Below are positions 15,739 to 24,340 of a stretch of DNA of 37,575 bases, piece after piece (within the stretch, counting starts at the first letter, position 1; the number at the start of each line of letters is the position of its first letter). The notes beneath the pieces were generated by a model. That model was given only the letters and a program-made list of their open reading frames with translations, was not told the DNA's origin and made no database searches. This stretch comes from Bacteroidota bacterium (GTDB taxonomy: Bacteria; Bacteroidota; Bacteroidia; M30B66), in NCBI GenBank assembly GCA_947459155.1, contig CANHCM010000003.1, positions 1-37,575 of the forward strand, in the 5' to 3' direction. The translations under genes were made by a program, and so were the position numbers.

Positions 15739-16269
15739 ATGAACCGAAACGCCCAATTGATTCTTCCCGTTGTTTTACTGCTTTTGTGGTCGTGCAAAGG
15801 AAATCTGGAAAAGTACGGTGAAGATTTTGCCAATCTCATGCGCAGCAATCACGGCCTGTTCAGGGATTGTGAACTGGGCGACACTCCCGATAGAGTGAGG
15901 CAAAACGAAGGCACGGCACCCTCTTCATTTACCGACAATAGCCTCAGCTACGAGGGCCGATTGAACGAAAACGCCGATTATCTGATTCAGTACGGCTTCG
16001 AAAACGAAAGGCTCTACGAAATACTCGTAGAAGTGAGCTTTCAAAATCCGGCCGAGGGACAAGCGTTGCTCAATGGTTTCAAAGCCTTCTTCAACCAAAA
16101 GTATGGCGCATACACTCCCGGAAATGGCTTTCTGGTTTGGTCTACCATTTCAGGAAACACCCGCGCTCGCATCGAAATGGTCGATGAAAGTCAGCTTTCT
16201 GACTTTGGTCAATTCTCCTTGAGCTTTTACAAAGAAAATCCCGAGTCGGGCGAAACCCCAGCACTGTGA
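15739..16269 (+). CDS. Lipoprotein of unknown function
   Basis: A 176-residue protein starting at the ATG at 15739; the long in-frame extension upstream overlaps the exonuclease gene and is discarded. A hydrophobic signal ends LLLWSC (Cys19), so it is probably lipid-anchored. The mature part looks like one alpha/beta domain: YEGRLNENADYLIQYGFENE, LYEILVEVSFQNPAEGQALL and FFNQKYGAYTPGNGFLVWST. I recognise no named family. Its stop overlaps the start of the double ABC ATPase (GTGA), so the two are translationally coupled. It does not look like a solute-binding protein, being too small and lacking their fold motifs. Confidence 0.78.
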   Translation: MNRNAQLILPVVLLLLWSCKGNLEKYGEDFANLMRSNHGLFRDCELGDTPDRVRQNEGTAPSSFTDNSLSYEGRLNENADYLIQYGFENERLYEILVEVSFQNPAEGQALLNGFKAFFNQKYGAYTPGNGFLVWSTISGNTRARIEMVDESQLSDFGQFSLSFYKENPESGETPAL

Positions 16270-18011
16270 AAACTCCAGTTTTAGCGGTATCGGCACTGTC
16301 TGTTCACTTCAAGAATAAGCAGGGCAATGTTGTGCCGGCCGTGAATAAACTGTCGTTCACCTTGAATCGGGGCGAGATTCTGGGAATTGCCGGAGAATCG
16401 GGGTCGGGAAAAAGTGTTACAGCTCTGGCTCTGATGAATCTCTTGTCGCCCGAGCTGGCCATTGTACAAAGCGAAAAAATTAGCTTTTTCGATGCGAATA
16501 ACAAGGAGACCGCACTCAATCGCCTCAACCAAAAGCAATATGCCCGCTTTCGCGGCGAGCACCTCTCCATGATCTTTCAGGAACCAGGGTCTGCTTTAAA
16601 CCCTGTAATGCGCTGCGGAGAGCAGATAGCAGAAATGTTCCTCACCCACCGGAGACACACCCGGCACATGGCCAAAAACGAGGCCTTGAAACTGATTGCC
16701 GAGGTATTGCCCGACAATCCCGATAGGATTTACTCCTCTTATCCACATCAACTTTCGGGTGGACAAAAGCAACGGGTGATGATTGCCATGGCCATGGCCT
16801 GTAAACCAGAAGTGCTGATTGCCGACGAGCCCACCACGGCTTTGGATGTGAGTACTCAAAAGAACATCCTGATGCTGATGAAAAAACTGCGCGATCAGCA
16901 TGGAACCGCAATTCTGTTCATCTCACACGATTTAAATCTATTGTCTGGCTTCGCCGATAGCGCCCTCATTCTTCAAAATGGCGCGTTGGTAGAATCTGGC
17001 CCGGTTGATCATGTGTTTATGCATCCGTCGGCGTCGTACACCCGCGGATTAATCAATTGTCGTCCGCCTTTGGAAAAAAGACTGTTTCGACTGCCAACCC
17101 TACAGGATTATCTTTCTGAAGAAGCGGTCGAAAGTCGCTTTAACCCGAATCACCCATCGAATATTATTGACCCGGCCGAGCGCGTGGCAAATCACGCCAA
17201 GCTTTACAGCCAAGAGGCTTTACTCGAGGTGAAGAATATCCATATTGGCTACACACAACGAAAAACGATATTCTCCAGAAGCGTCGAAGAAATTCGCGCG
17301 GTTAACAACGTTTCTCTCAAGGTTTTTCCCGGCGAAACGCTTGGTTTGGTGGGCGAGTCGGGCTCTGGGAAAAGCAGCCTCGGCAGGGCCATCCTTAAAT
17401 TGGAAGAGCCGCTCAGTGGAGAGCTTTGGTTTGATGGCCAAAACATCACTAAACTAAGTCAGGCGCAATTCAGGCCACTCAGAAAACGGATGCAAATGGT
17501 TTTTCAGGATCCTTATCAGTCGCTGAATCCTTCGCTTACCGTGGAAGAAATGTTGGCAGAACCACTGTTGGTGCATCGTTTATGTCCCGATAAAGAGAGT
17601 CTCAAAAGGCGCGTACAGGAGTTGCTTGATCGGGTGCATTTGCCCCGGAATTTCAAACGTCGCTTTCCTTCTGAGATGTCGGGAGGGCAACGTCAGCGAC
17701 TTTGCATTGCCCGAGCGCTTTCGGTACAGCCCGATTTTTTAGTCTGCGACGAGGCCGTTAGCGCACTCGACGTATCTGTCCAAGCCCAGATTATCAATCT
17801 AATCAACGAGTTGAAGCGGGAAATGGGCTTCACCTGCCTGTTCATCTCCCACGACATTGGCGTTGTGCGCTTTGTTTCAGACCGTATTGTGGTTTTGCAA
17901 AAAGGGGAGGTTGTAGAAGAAGGCGAAGCCGACAAGATTTGCCAAACACCCGAGCACCCTTATACACGCAGCCTGTTGGATGCTATACCCCAAGGAAATT
18001 TCTCATTATGA
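16266..18011 (+). CDS. Fused double ABC ATPase, oligopeptide/dipeptide (Opp/Dpp, YejF-like) type
   Basis: A 581-residue cytoplasmic protein that joins two OppD/OppF-like nucleotide-binding domains. Domain 1 has Walker A GESGSGKS (43-50), signature LSGGQKQR, Walker [13 protein letters not shown] and a switch histidine in FISHDLN. Domain 2 has Walker [10 protein letters not shown] (about 361-369), [20 protein letters not shown] and FISHDIG. Both C-terminal oligopeptide-type extensions are present ([13 protein letters not shown] and [13 protein letters not shown]). Both sites look competent for ATP. The fused layout matches YejF and GsiA-type proteins that power peptide or glutathione import. 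No permease or binding-protein gene is in the window, so its partners must be encoded elsewhere. The start is GTG, overlapping the lipoprotein stop; the stop overlaps the engB ATG. Confidence 0.92.
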   Translation: MKTPVLAVSALSVHFKNKQGNVVPAVNKLSFTLNRGEILGIAGESGSGKSVTALALMNLLSPELAIVQSEKISFFDANNKETALNRLNQKQYARFRGEHLSMIFQEPGSALNPVMRCGEQIAEMFLTHRRHTRHMAKNEALKLIAEVLPDNPDRIYSSYPHQLSGGQKQRVMIAMAMACKPEVLIADEPTTALDVSTQKNILMLMKKLRDQHGTAILFISHDLNLLSGFADSALILQNGALVESGPVDHVFMHPSASYTRGLINCRPPLEKRLFRLPTLQDYLSEEAVESRFNPNHPSNIIDPAERVANHAKLYSQEALLEVKNIHIGYTQRKTIFSRSVEEIRAVNNVSLKVFPGETLGLVGESGSGKSSLGRAILKLEEPLSGELWFDGQNITKLSQAQFRPLRKRMQMVFQDPYQSLNPSLTVEEMLAEPLLVHRLCPDKESLKRRVQELLDRVHLPRNFKRRFPSEMSGGQRQRLCIARALSVQPDFLVCDEAVSALDVSVQAQIINLINELKREMGFTCLFISHDIGVVRFVSDRIVVLQKGEVVEEGEADKICQTPEHPYTRSLLDAIPQGNFSL

Positions 18012-18610
18012 TCATCCGTTCTGCCAGTTTTGTCATCAGCAACAGCTCCGTGAAAGGTTGCCCCGCTCCCAAGCTCCCGGAGTACGCATTTATCGGTCGG
18101 TCGAATGTGGGAAAAAGCTCACTGATCAATATGCTCACGAGGCAGAAAGGCCTGGCCAAAACATCAGGACGGCCGGGAAAGACACAATTGATCAATCACT
18201 TTCTAATCAACAACGCCTGGTATCTTGTCGACCTTCCAGGTTATGGATATGCCCGCACCAGTAAGGCTTTGCGAAGCGGTTTTGCCCAAATCATCTTCGA
18301 TTACATTGCCGGTCGCAGCAACCTCATGTGTTTGTTTGTTTTGATTGATGTACGGCTCGAGATGCAAGAAATCGATCGCAAGTTTTTTCATTGGCTCGGC
18401 GAAAATGGAGTGCCGTTCCACATCGTATTTACGAAGGCCGACAAACTGGGAACCACCGCCCTGCAGTCGAATTTGGCTGCTTATAAGCGCGAAATGTTAA
18501 AAGAATGGGCCGAAATGCCCCCTCATTTTGTGAGCTCAGCAGAGTCGGGCCTGGGTCGCGATGAATTGTTACAGTTTATCGATCAGACGAACCCTTTGTT
18601 CAAAGGCTAA
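18008..18610 (+). CDS. engB: Ribosome biogenesis GTPase EngB (YsxC/YihA)
   Basis: A 200-residue GTPase of the TrmE-Era-EngA-EngB-Septin class. G1 is GRSNVGKSSLI (30-40), the G2 threonine is in the KTSGRPGKTQLIN segment, G3 is VDLPGYGYA, G4 is FTKADK, and G5 is SSAESGLG. The opening [19 protein letters not shown] is usual. EngB is needed for late assembly of the large ribosomal subunit and is generally essential. The start at 18008 overlaps the ABC ATPase stop (ATGA); a longer in-frame reading from 17939 lies inside that gene. Coupling to a transport ATPase seems accidental or a matter of expression level. Confidence 0.96.
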   Translation: MIIRSASFVISNSSVKGCPAPKLPEYAFIGRSNVGKSSLINMLTRQKGLAKTSGRPGKTQLINHFLINNAWYLVDLPGYGYARTSKALRSGFAQIIFDYIAGRSNLMCLFVLIDVRLEMQEIDRKFFHWLGENGVPFHIVFTKADKLGTTALQSNLAAYKREMLKEWAEMPPHFVSSAESGLGRDELLQFIDQTNPLFKG

Positions 18611-18648
18611 GCCCTGCATTTTTGGCCCCTTCGCCAGAAGAGTGATTT

Positions 18649-20337
18649 TTAATAAAACACCGAAATGCTGCCTCGCTTTTCATAGCTTGTACCGTCGCCG
18701 GCCGCACGCAGCAGTAAGAAGTAAGTGCCTGCCGGAACAAGTTCACCGCCCGGACTTTTCCCATCCCAAAACGTTTGAGCCTGGTTGCTTTCAAAAACCA
18801 GATTTCCCCAGCGGTCGAAAATGCGAACTTCAATTTCCTTAAGCCCTCCATTTTTCAACAGAAATACATCATTAACCCCATCGCCATTGGGTGAAAAGGC
18901 ATCGGGAATTTCCAAGCCTTCCAGCACGGTAATCTTGGCCTGTGCCGTGTCGCGGCAACCGGCTTCCGACTCGCCCACAAGGCTTACTATATAACCGCCC
19001 TGACCGTCGTAAGTAGCACTAAATGACGGCCCCAAACCGGTTAATCCACCACCCGACTCCCAGTAGAAGACCGTAGCGCCGCTAAATTCGGCTGTAAACG
19101 ACCAAATTTCGCCGGGGAAAGGATATTCAGGAGCAATAACATTGATATCAACAGAGGGCAATGGGTGCAGCGTTACGGGTAAGCTTCCTCCCAATGAGCT
19201 GCATCCATTGCCGGCAGTAGACACAACCGACACAACACCGGGTGGTTGATCGCCCCAGTTGATTTCCACTTCCGGGCCATCCTGGAAGACCAGGGCGCCG
19301 CCTGTGATGTTCCACAAGTAGTTTACCCCAGTTTGTGGATTGCTAACCGAGTAGGCCACAGAAGCGCTAAGCGAACAAAGACTGTCGGGACCCACTACTA
19401 AAGGGGTTTCAGGACGAAGCGCATAAAGCGAAAGCGCTGCCGGGCCCTGAAGCACATCGCTGAATGCAAGTTCCAGCGAGTCGCCGGGAGGCACAAGGCT
19501 TGAGTTCAGGCGCGACCAGCCATCGCCCGCGTTCAATCCACGAAGGGCCCATCCGGCTTGGCCGTTGAAAAAAGAGGGCGGAAATGTGGTGTTGAACGAG
19601 ACCTCTCCCGACTCCGGATAAATGCGATAATTAAACTGAGGATCGATGGAGCAAATCAGGGGGTCGCTGAGGAAAACCGGCAAGCCCTCCGAAACGGCTG
19701 AAGCTTCCGAATAACGCAATCCAATTACCGAAGCGCTTGGGGTCTCCAACAGAATCGGGCGGTATCTCAAACTATCACCAACCGGAAAGAGAAAAGCGTC
19801 AGATGCCGAAAGGCTTCGAAAAAAGGCGCCATTCAAGCCACTGATTACCCAGCCTTCCGACCGGCTCAGGCTGTTTGGGGTGTTTCCCTGCAAACGCAAG
19901 GCAAAGTTGCCGGTAAACAGCTTCACGCTGTCGAGGAGGAGCTGCTGAACAGATACCTCTCTCAGAATCCGACGTATGCCCGACCCTGAATTTTCCCAAA
20001 TACCCAGCGCGATTGAAGAGTCGCCACTCAGTATATGAATATCGCCGGCAGTTACGAGCCTGGATGAGCCAGCCGCATTCATCACTCCCGATTGAACAAG
20101 ATTTTCGCCGAGAATAAGGTCACCCGTCAATTCGAAAAGGCCCTTGTTAAAAACCGATTTACCTACCCTGATTTCTCCGCTGAGTATAAGTTCGGCCAAG
20201 GGTTCTATTTTCAGGCTGTCGTTGATCAACAATTGGGCATCGCTCTGAACATGAAGCAAGCAGCCTGGTGTTAGAACCAGTTGAGTCATCCCCCGAAAGG
20301 GGAAAACCAGCAACAAAGCCAGAACGAACCGATGCAT
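18649..20337 (-). CDS. Type IX-secreted surface protein with gliding-associated (type B, CHU_C) C-terminal domain
   Basis: A 562-residue exported protein. The signal peptide (MHRFVLALLLVFPFRGMTQ) is followed by a beta-helix-like region (about 20-150) with repeated short strands such as LINDSLKIEPLAELILSGEI. The middle part (about 290-470) contains PKD/Ig-like modules (WNITGGALVFQDG, FTAEFSGATVFYWESGGGLT, GGYIVSLVGESEAGCRDTAQ). The end is the type B sorting domain: EIPDAFSPNGDGVNDVFLLK, EVRIFDRWGNLVFES, FWDGKSPGGELVPAGTYFLL and a final ISVFY. Such proteins travel through the type IX system to the surface and often act as adhesins. The ATG follows the gldC stop with no gap (TAAATG), so it is co-transcribed with gldB and gldC. 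Ligand and role are unknown. Confidence 0.88.
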   Translation of the reverse strand: MHRFVLALLLVFPFRGMTQLVLTPGCLLHVQSDAQLLINDSLKIEPLAELILSGEIRVGKSVFNKGLFELTGDLILGENLVQSGVMNAAGSSRLVTAGDIHILSGDSSIALGIWENSGSGIRRILREVSVQQLLLDSVKLFTGNFALRLQGNTPNSLSRSEGWVISGLNGAFFRSLSASDAFLFPVGDSLRYRPILLETPSASVIGLRYSEASAVSEGLPVFLSDPLICSIDPQFNYRIYPESGEVSFNTTFPPSFFNGQAGWALRGLNAGDGWSRLNSSLVPPGDSLELAFSDVLQGPAALSLYALRPETPLVVGPDSLCSLSASVAYSVSNPQTGVNYLWNITGGALVFQDGPEVEINWGDQPPGVVSVVSTAGNGCSSLGGSLPVTLHPLPSVDINVIAPEYPFPGEIWSFTAEFSGATVFYWESGGGLTGLGPSFSATYDGQGGYIVSLVGESEAGCRDTAQAKITVLEGLEIPDAFSPNGDGVNDVFLLKNGGLKEIEVRIFDRWGNLVFESNQAQTFWDGKSPGGELVPAGTYFLLLRAAGDGTSYEKRGSISVFY

Positions 20338-20676
20338 TTATGGTTGGGCTGGAGGGTCGAGTAAATCGAGTTTTTCGGCGTAATACTGACCAAAGTCGCG
20401 CATGGTTTCGGCCATGATTTTTTCGCCCGTAGCGCGTTCCAGGGTGTCGGCCATCATCAGCAGGCTTTGATGGATGAACTTTTTCATCTCATCGACCGTC
20501 ATTTCTTTCGTCCACAAATCAACCCGCAACGCGTTTTGTTCGGCGGGGTCCCAAACAGAAAGCATAACCGCGTTGGCTGGCCTGTTTTTCACATTGTTGT
20601 CGGTGGCGTCCCAGTGGATTTGCTCGGGCACCTTATGCTGGTCGAGCTTAACTTTAAAGAGAATGTCGGAGGTCAT
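20338..20676 (-). CDS. gldC: Gliding motility protein GldC
   Basis: A 112-residue soluble protein matching GldC, found only in Bacteroidota. Diagnostic segments are ILFKVKLDQHKVPEQIHWDA, LSVWDPAEQNALRVDLWTKE and MTVDEMKKFIHQSLLMMADT, with ATGEKIMAETMRDFGQYYAE near the end. In F. johnsoniae, as I recall, loss of GldC reduces but does not abolish colony spreading, and it is thought to stabilise GldB function. It overlaps gldB by four bases (ATGA) and abuts the type IX cargo gene. Confidence 0.93.
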   Translation of the reverse strand: MTSDILFKVKLDQHKVPEQIHWDATDNNVKNRPANAVMLSVWDPAEQNALRVDLWTKEMTVDEMKKFIHQSLLMMADTLERATGEKIMAETMRDFGQYYAEKLDLLDPPAQP

Positions 20677-21716
20677 AGTTTTGCAGGCTTGTAGCCCGAT
20701 GATTTAAACAGTTGGTGGGCATCGGTGTTCGCCATTAATTCGGCAAGGCCCATTTTTGGATTTCTATCCATGTAGCTTTTCACGATTTGCCATCCCAGCC
20801 AAACACCGATTTTCGGAGGCGAATCTTTAGGGAATCCCGGCGTGAAAGGTCCATCGTTGATAAAGCTTACCTGATCGTTGAAGTCGGTAGAGTAAAACAG
20901 CTTTTTATCAATAAAGAGCGACCAAATGCGCCCTTCGTTGGCCTTACACCAATCGAGCTGAGCTTTGTCGTAGCCCAAAAAGTGCTCGGGTGGCGTATCC
21001 GGCAAAAGCTGAGTACAGAAGTACTGCACTTTACCATGGTATACCATGTACGAAATCAGGTCTTCCTGTTTTTGGCTAAAGGGATGACTTGCCGTTACAA
21101 AGCCACGAATCGCATCGGCTACGATCATCTCGCGGTGCATGTTTTTTACCTTGTATGATGGCATCGCCAACCACTCATAGAATTGACTCTTCTGGCCGAG
21201 GTACATATCAAGGCCGATGGCCAACACAGAGTCGGTTGCCGCAACAGAGTAATTAAAACCCGAAACCATCGTCACAACCCGGGGAATCAACGAATCAGGA
21301 AACACCCTGTGATAACGGTTAAGCCCCTCGCTGATGGGCTTTTCCATAAACCCGATGTCGGGGTATTGCTTTTGAACCTCTGCGTAAACTGTTTTTATGT
21401 CGGGATCGTTGATGAACCCCAGCACATTTTCCCGAAACAAAGGCTGATCCGGGCTTCCGGTGCGGAGAATTTTTGCGGAGAACAGTGCGGGGAAGTCTCC
21501 GTAGCGCTTAAACAACTTCTGCGTATCGGCCGTAAATGTCTCCTTCCTCAACGCAAACCAGTCGCGATCGAACCGATCGAACCGGATGCGAATGTCGGGT
21601 GTTTCGACTTCTGTAGCCTCCGGAATACGGGTGGCCGTAGAGGAATCGCCGCCTCCTGCACAGGCTGAAAACACTGTTAAAAAAATGAAGAATAGGCCTT
21701 TGGTGAACTCCGTCAT
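20673..21716 (-). CDS. gldB: Gliding motility lipoprotein GldB
   Basis: A 347-residue lipoprotein. The signal ends VFSAC (Cys19), followed by a Thr/Glu-rich linker and the GldB domain: DIRIRFDRFDRDWFALRKET, KLFKRYGDFPALFSAKILR, YPDIGFMEKPISEGLNRYHRV and WLAMPSYKVKNMHREMIVAD. The C-terminus PPKIGVWLGWQIVKSYMDRN then ANTDAHQLFKSSGYKPAKL is characteristic. GldB resembles DUF2268-type zincins in fold, but no HExxH zinc site is seen, so it is presumably non-enzymatic. It is required for gliding in F. johnsoniae. Here it leads a tight operon with gldC and a type IX cargo gene. Confidence 0.93.
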   Translation of the reverse strand: MTEFTKGLFFIFLTVFSACAGGGDSSTATRIPEATEVETPDIRIRFDRFDRDWFALRKETFTADTQKLFKRYGDFPALFSAKILRTGSPDQPLFRENVLGFINDPDIKTVYAEVQKQYPDIGFMEKPISEGLNRYHRVFPDSLIPRVVTMVSGFNYSVAATDSVLAIGLDMYLGQKSQFYEWLAMPSYKVKNMHREMIVADAIRGFVTASHPFSQKQEDLISYMVYHGKVQYFCTQLLPDTPPEHFLGYDKAQLDWCKANEGRIWSLFIDKKLFYSTDFNDQVSFINDGPFTPGFPKDSPPKIGVWLGWQIVKSYMDRNPKMGLAELMANTDAHQLFKSSGYKPAKL

Positions 21717-21732
21717 ACTTTGCCCAGATAGC

Positions 21733-21740
21733 TATCTTTG
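21733..21740 (+). promoter_or_regulatory. -7 element for the beta-barrel/nadE transcript
   Basis: TATCTTTG matches TAnnTTTG and lies 58 nt before the ATG at 21799. It sits in the 82-bp gap divergent from gldB; no -33 box at ideal spacing is seen. Confidence 0.45.
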
Positions 21741-21752
21741 TGCAATAACGGC

Positions 21753-21760
21753 CAAAATTA
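21753..21760 (-). promoter_or_regulatory. -7 element for the gldB operon
   Basis: The minus strand reads TAATTTTG, an exact TAnnTTTG match, 36 nt before the gldB ATG at 21716. It lies only 12 bp from the opposing box, so the two promoters probably interfere with each other. Confidence 0.45.
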
Positions 21761-21798
21761 GTAAACAATACTTCCCATCTGGCATTTCATCAAAACCT

Positions 21799-22563
21799 AT
21801 GAAAAAGCTCCTTCTTTTATCGCTCCTACTTCCGGCATTCGTTTTCGCTCAAGAATCCGGCGGGCGCCGTGTTCGCTTCGGACTTAAAATCGCCCCAATG
21901 GGTTCATGGATGAAGCCTGATTTTGATACTCAAGGCGCTTCTTCTCAATACCAGGCCGAAGGCGGAGGGCTCCGCTTCGGGTTTAGCTGGGGCCCGACTG
22001 TAGAATTTCGCCTTGATGAAAACTTCCTCGTAGGAACAGGTATCGACATCAACTACTTCAACGGTCGGCTCCAAGGGCGCTCATCGCTAAACCCAGCCTC
22101 AGGAAGTGTGTTGCCCCCTATCGTGTATGACTGGGAAAACACCTACAAGGCCCGCTATGTAGAAGTTCCCCTCATGATTAAAGGCCGCACCAAGGAAATC
22201 GGCGCCCTTCGTTACTTTCTCAACTTTGGACTCAGCGCGGGCTTCCGCTATAAGTCAAGCGCCGAATTCACCGATGTAATCGGAAACCAAAGTAGCGTTA
22301 TCTCCTACAACGATGCTTCCAGCTTCATGAATAGCTTTCGTGGAGCACTGCTCGTAGGTGGCGGTGTAGAATATAACCTCAGTGGTAACACTTCGCTGGT
22401 GGCCGGAATCCAATTCAACAATGGCCTTACGAACCAGCTGAAAAACCAGGTAAGATTGGTAGATCCGGAACTGGCCACCAATGGATACACCGACGATTTC
22501 AACACCGTGAAAGAAAGCGCCATCCTCAACTACCTGCAACTGAACGTAGGCATCCTGTTCTAA
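21799..22563 (+). CDS. Outer-membrane beta-barrel protein (PorT-like barrel family)
   Basis: A 254-residue protein with signal peptide MKKLLLLSLLLPAFVFAQ. The mature chain alternates hydrophobic and polar residues in strands with turns typical of the small outer-membrane barrel family that includes PorT: RVRFGLKIAPMGSWMKPDFD, GLRFGFSWGPTVEFRLDENF, YVEVPLMIKGRTKEIG, YFLNFGLSAGFRYK and LVGGGVEYNLSGNTSLVAGI, ending in ...LNVGILF. It is not close enough to SprT/PorT for me to call it that. The in-frame extension upstream overlaps gldB on the other strand and is dropped. nadE begins 3 bp after its stop, so they share a transcript. Confidence 0.82.
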   Translation: MKKLLLLSLLLPAFVFAQESGGRRVRFGLKIAPMGSWMKPDFDTQGASSQYQAEGGGLRFGFSWGPTVEFRLDENFLVGTGIDINYFNGRLQGRSSLNPASGSVLPPIVYDWENTYKARYVEVPLMIKGRTKEIGALRYFLNFGLSAGFRYKSSAEFTDVIGNQSSVISYNDASSFMNSFRGALLVGGGVEYNLSGNTSLVAGIQFNNGLTNQLKNQVRLVDPELATNGYTDDFNTVKESAILNYLQLNVGILF

Positions 22564-22566
22564 CCC

Positions 22567-24222
22567 ATGAAAATTGCCCTCGCCCAGATCAATTGCCTGA
22601 TCGGCGATTTTGAAGGCAATACCGCACAAATCCTTTCTGCCATTCGCCGCGCCGAAAGCGATGGAGCAAACCTCGTGGTCTTCCCCGAACTCGCCGTTTG
22701 TGGTTACCCACCCCTCGATTTTCTCGAATTCAACGATTTTATCACCCGCTGCCAGGAGGCCATCAATACCATTGCCCAAGCCTGTACAAGCGTTGCTGCC
22801 ATCGTTGGGGCCCCATCCGTCAACCCAAACATCGAGGGAAAAAACCTCTTTAACTCCGCATTTTTCCTTCAGAATGGGAAAATTGCCCAGGTAGTCCACA
22901 AAACACTGCTGCCCAATTACGACGTGTTCGACGAGTACCGGTACTTTGAACCCAACACCCAGTTCAAATGCATCTCGTTTATGGGTAAGAAAATCGCCCT
23001 CACCATTTGTGAAGACCTTTGGGACGTCGACGAAGACAAAATGTACGTTCGTTGGCCAATGGACGAACTCATCAAGGAAGCGCCACAGCTGATGATCAAC
23101 ATCGCGGCCTCACCGTTCAACTATCGCCACGCCGAAAGCCGCAAGCGCATCCTTCATCAAACCTGCCTCAAATATGCGCTCCCGGTTTTCTACGTGAACC
23201 ACGCCGGAGCGCAAACAGAACTCATCTTCGACGGAGGCTCGCTCGTGATGAACAAAGAAGGCAACGTAGTGAGCGAAATGGCTTATTTCCGCCCCGACTA
23301 TCTGCTATACGACCTCGACTGGGTAAAAACCGCACGCAGCGTGCCTTTCGGCGCCGAGCTTAACCTCTCGCACCCCGACATTGAAATCGAACGCATCTAT
23401 CAGGCGTTACTGCTTGGCATCCGCGACTATTTCCGCAAGCTGGGCTTCTCCAAAGCTATTCTGGGTCTCAGTGGTGGCATCGACTCGGCAGTGGTTTACG
23501 CCCTCGCCATCGAAGCCCTCGGCCCCGAAAACGTACTCGGCGTAATGATGCCCTCGGCCTACTCTTCCGACCATTCGCTCAGCGACTCCATAGAGCTGGC
23601 CAGAAACCTCAACGGAAAAACCGAGAAAATCCCTATCGAATCGGCATTCTCCGCCTTCGAATCAAGCCTCAGTACGCAGTTTGCCGGCAAAAGCCCCGAC
23701 CTCACCGAAGAAAACCTTCAGGCCCGAATTCGCGGCGTTCTCCTCATGGCCATGAGCAATAAATTCGGCTACATTCTGCTCAACACCTCCAATAAAAGCG
23801 AAGCCGCCGTTGGCTACGGCACCCTCTACGGCGACATGTGCGGAGGGCTTTCCGTCATTGGCGACCTTTACAAAACACAGGTTTACGCGCTCGCCCGTTA
23901 CATCAACCGCGACCGCGAAATCATCCCGAAAAACATCCTCACCAAAGCGCCAAGCGCCGAGCTCCGCCCCGGACAAAAAGACTCCGACTCCTTGCCCGAG
24001 TACGATCAGCTCGACCCCATTCTCTATCAATACATCGAACTTCGAAAAGGCCCACGCGAACTTATCGCCGCCGGTCATTCCGAGGCCCTTGTCAATCGCA
24101 TCCTAAAACTCGTCAACACCAACGAGTACAAGCGTTACCAAACGCCTCCCGTATTGCGGGTTTCTCCAAAAGCCTTTGGCTCCGGTCGCCGCATGCCCAT
24201 CGTTGGGCGCTATTTGAGCTGA
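22567..24222 (+). CDS. nadE: Glutamine-dependent NAD+ synthetase
   Basis: A 551-residue cytoplasmic enzyme for the last step of NAD synthesis: deamido-NAD + ATP + glutamine give NAD. The N-terminal nitrilase-type glutaminase (1-255) has its triad at Glu41 (VVFPELAVCGYPPLDF), Lys112 (HKTLLPNYDVFDEYRYF) and Cys148 (LTICEDLWDVD). The C-terminal synthetase has the PP-loop LSGGIDSA (301-308), with NTSNKSEAAVGYGTLYGDMC and KAPSAELRPGQKDSDSLPEY. Length matches the two-domain bacterial form, so it can use glutamine directly. In F. johnsoniae, as I recall, nadE lies beside gldB-gldC; here a barrel gene sits between them and the pair is divergent. Confidence 0.96.
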   Translation: MKIALAQINCLIGDFEGNTAQILSAIRRAESDGANLVVFPELAVCGYPPLDFLEFNDFITRCQEAINTIAQACTSVAAIVGAPSVNPNIEGKNLFNSAFFLQNGKIAQVVHKTLLPNYDVFDEYRYFEPNTQFKCISFMGKKIALTICEDLWDVDEDKMYVRWPMDELIKEAPQLMINIAASPFNYRHAESRKRILHQTCLKYALPVFYVNHAGAQTELIFDGGSLVMNKEGNVVSEMAYFRPDYLLYDLDWVKTARSVPFGAELNLSHPDIEIERIYQALLLGIRDYFRKLGFSKAILGLSGGIDSAVVYALAIEALGPENVLGVMMPSAYSSDHSLSDSIELARNLNGKTEKIPIESAFSAFESSLSTQFAGKSPDLTEENLQARIRGVLLMAMSNKFGYILLNTSNKSEAAVGYGTLYGDMCGGLSVIGDLYKTQVYALARYINRDREIIPKNILTKAPSAELRPGQKDSDSLPEYDQLDPILYQYIELRKGPRELIAAGHSEALVNRILKLVNTNEYKRYQTPPVLRVSPKAFGSGRRMPIVGRYLS

Positions 24223-24250
24223 GTCTTTTTTTGGGGCTTTGCCTACGGCA

Positions 24251-24334
24251 CCGGGCTTTCCATTACAAGTCCTCGTAGCGGACGGCAAAAAAGCCGCCTC
24301 TACTGCGGGCTTTTCATTTCAATCCCTAAGCCGC
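24251..24334. repeat. Composite intergenic repeat element, copy 2
   Basis: The element sits in the 118-bp gap between the converging nadE and TonB-receptor genes. Half-unit one (24252-24273) starts CGGGCTTT and ends AAGTCCT; half-unit two (24306-24327) starts CGGGCTTT and ends CAATCCCT. They agree at about 18 of 22 positions. A hairpin lies between them: GTAG (24275-24278), GG and CGGC pair with GCCG, CC and CTAC (24300-24303) across a six-A loop. Order and spacing match the element at 1351-1437. The hairpin could also serve as a bidirectional terminator, although no clean T-tract follows it. Confidence 0.6.
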
Positions 24335-24340
24335 GCCCGC

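Noticed and set aside
16266-18011. Macrolide-type or drug-export ABC system
   Set aside because: The signature sequences and C-terminal extensions are of the oligopeptide import type, and there is no membrane domain.
20673-21716. GldB as an active zinc metalloprotease
   Set aside because: The sequence shows no HExxH motif at the zincin-like position.
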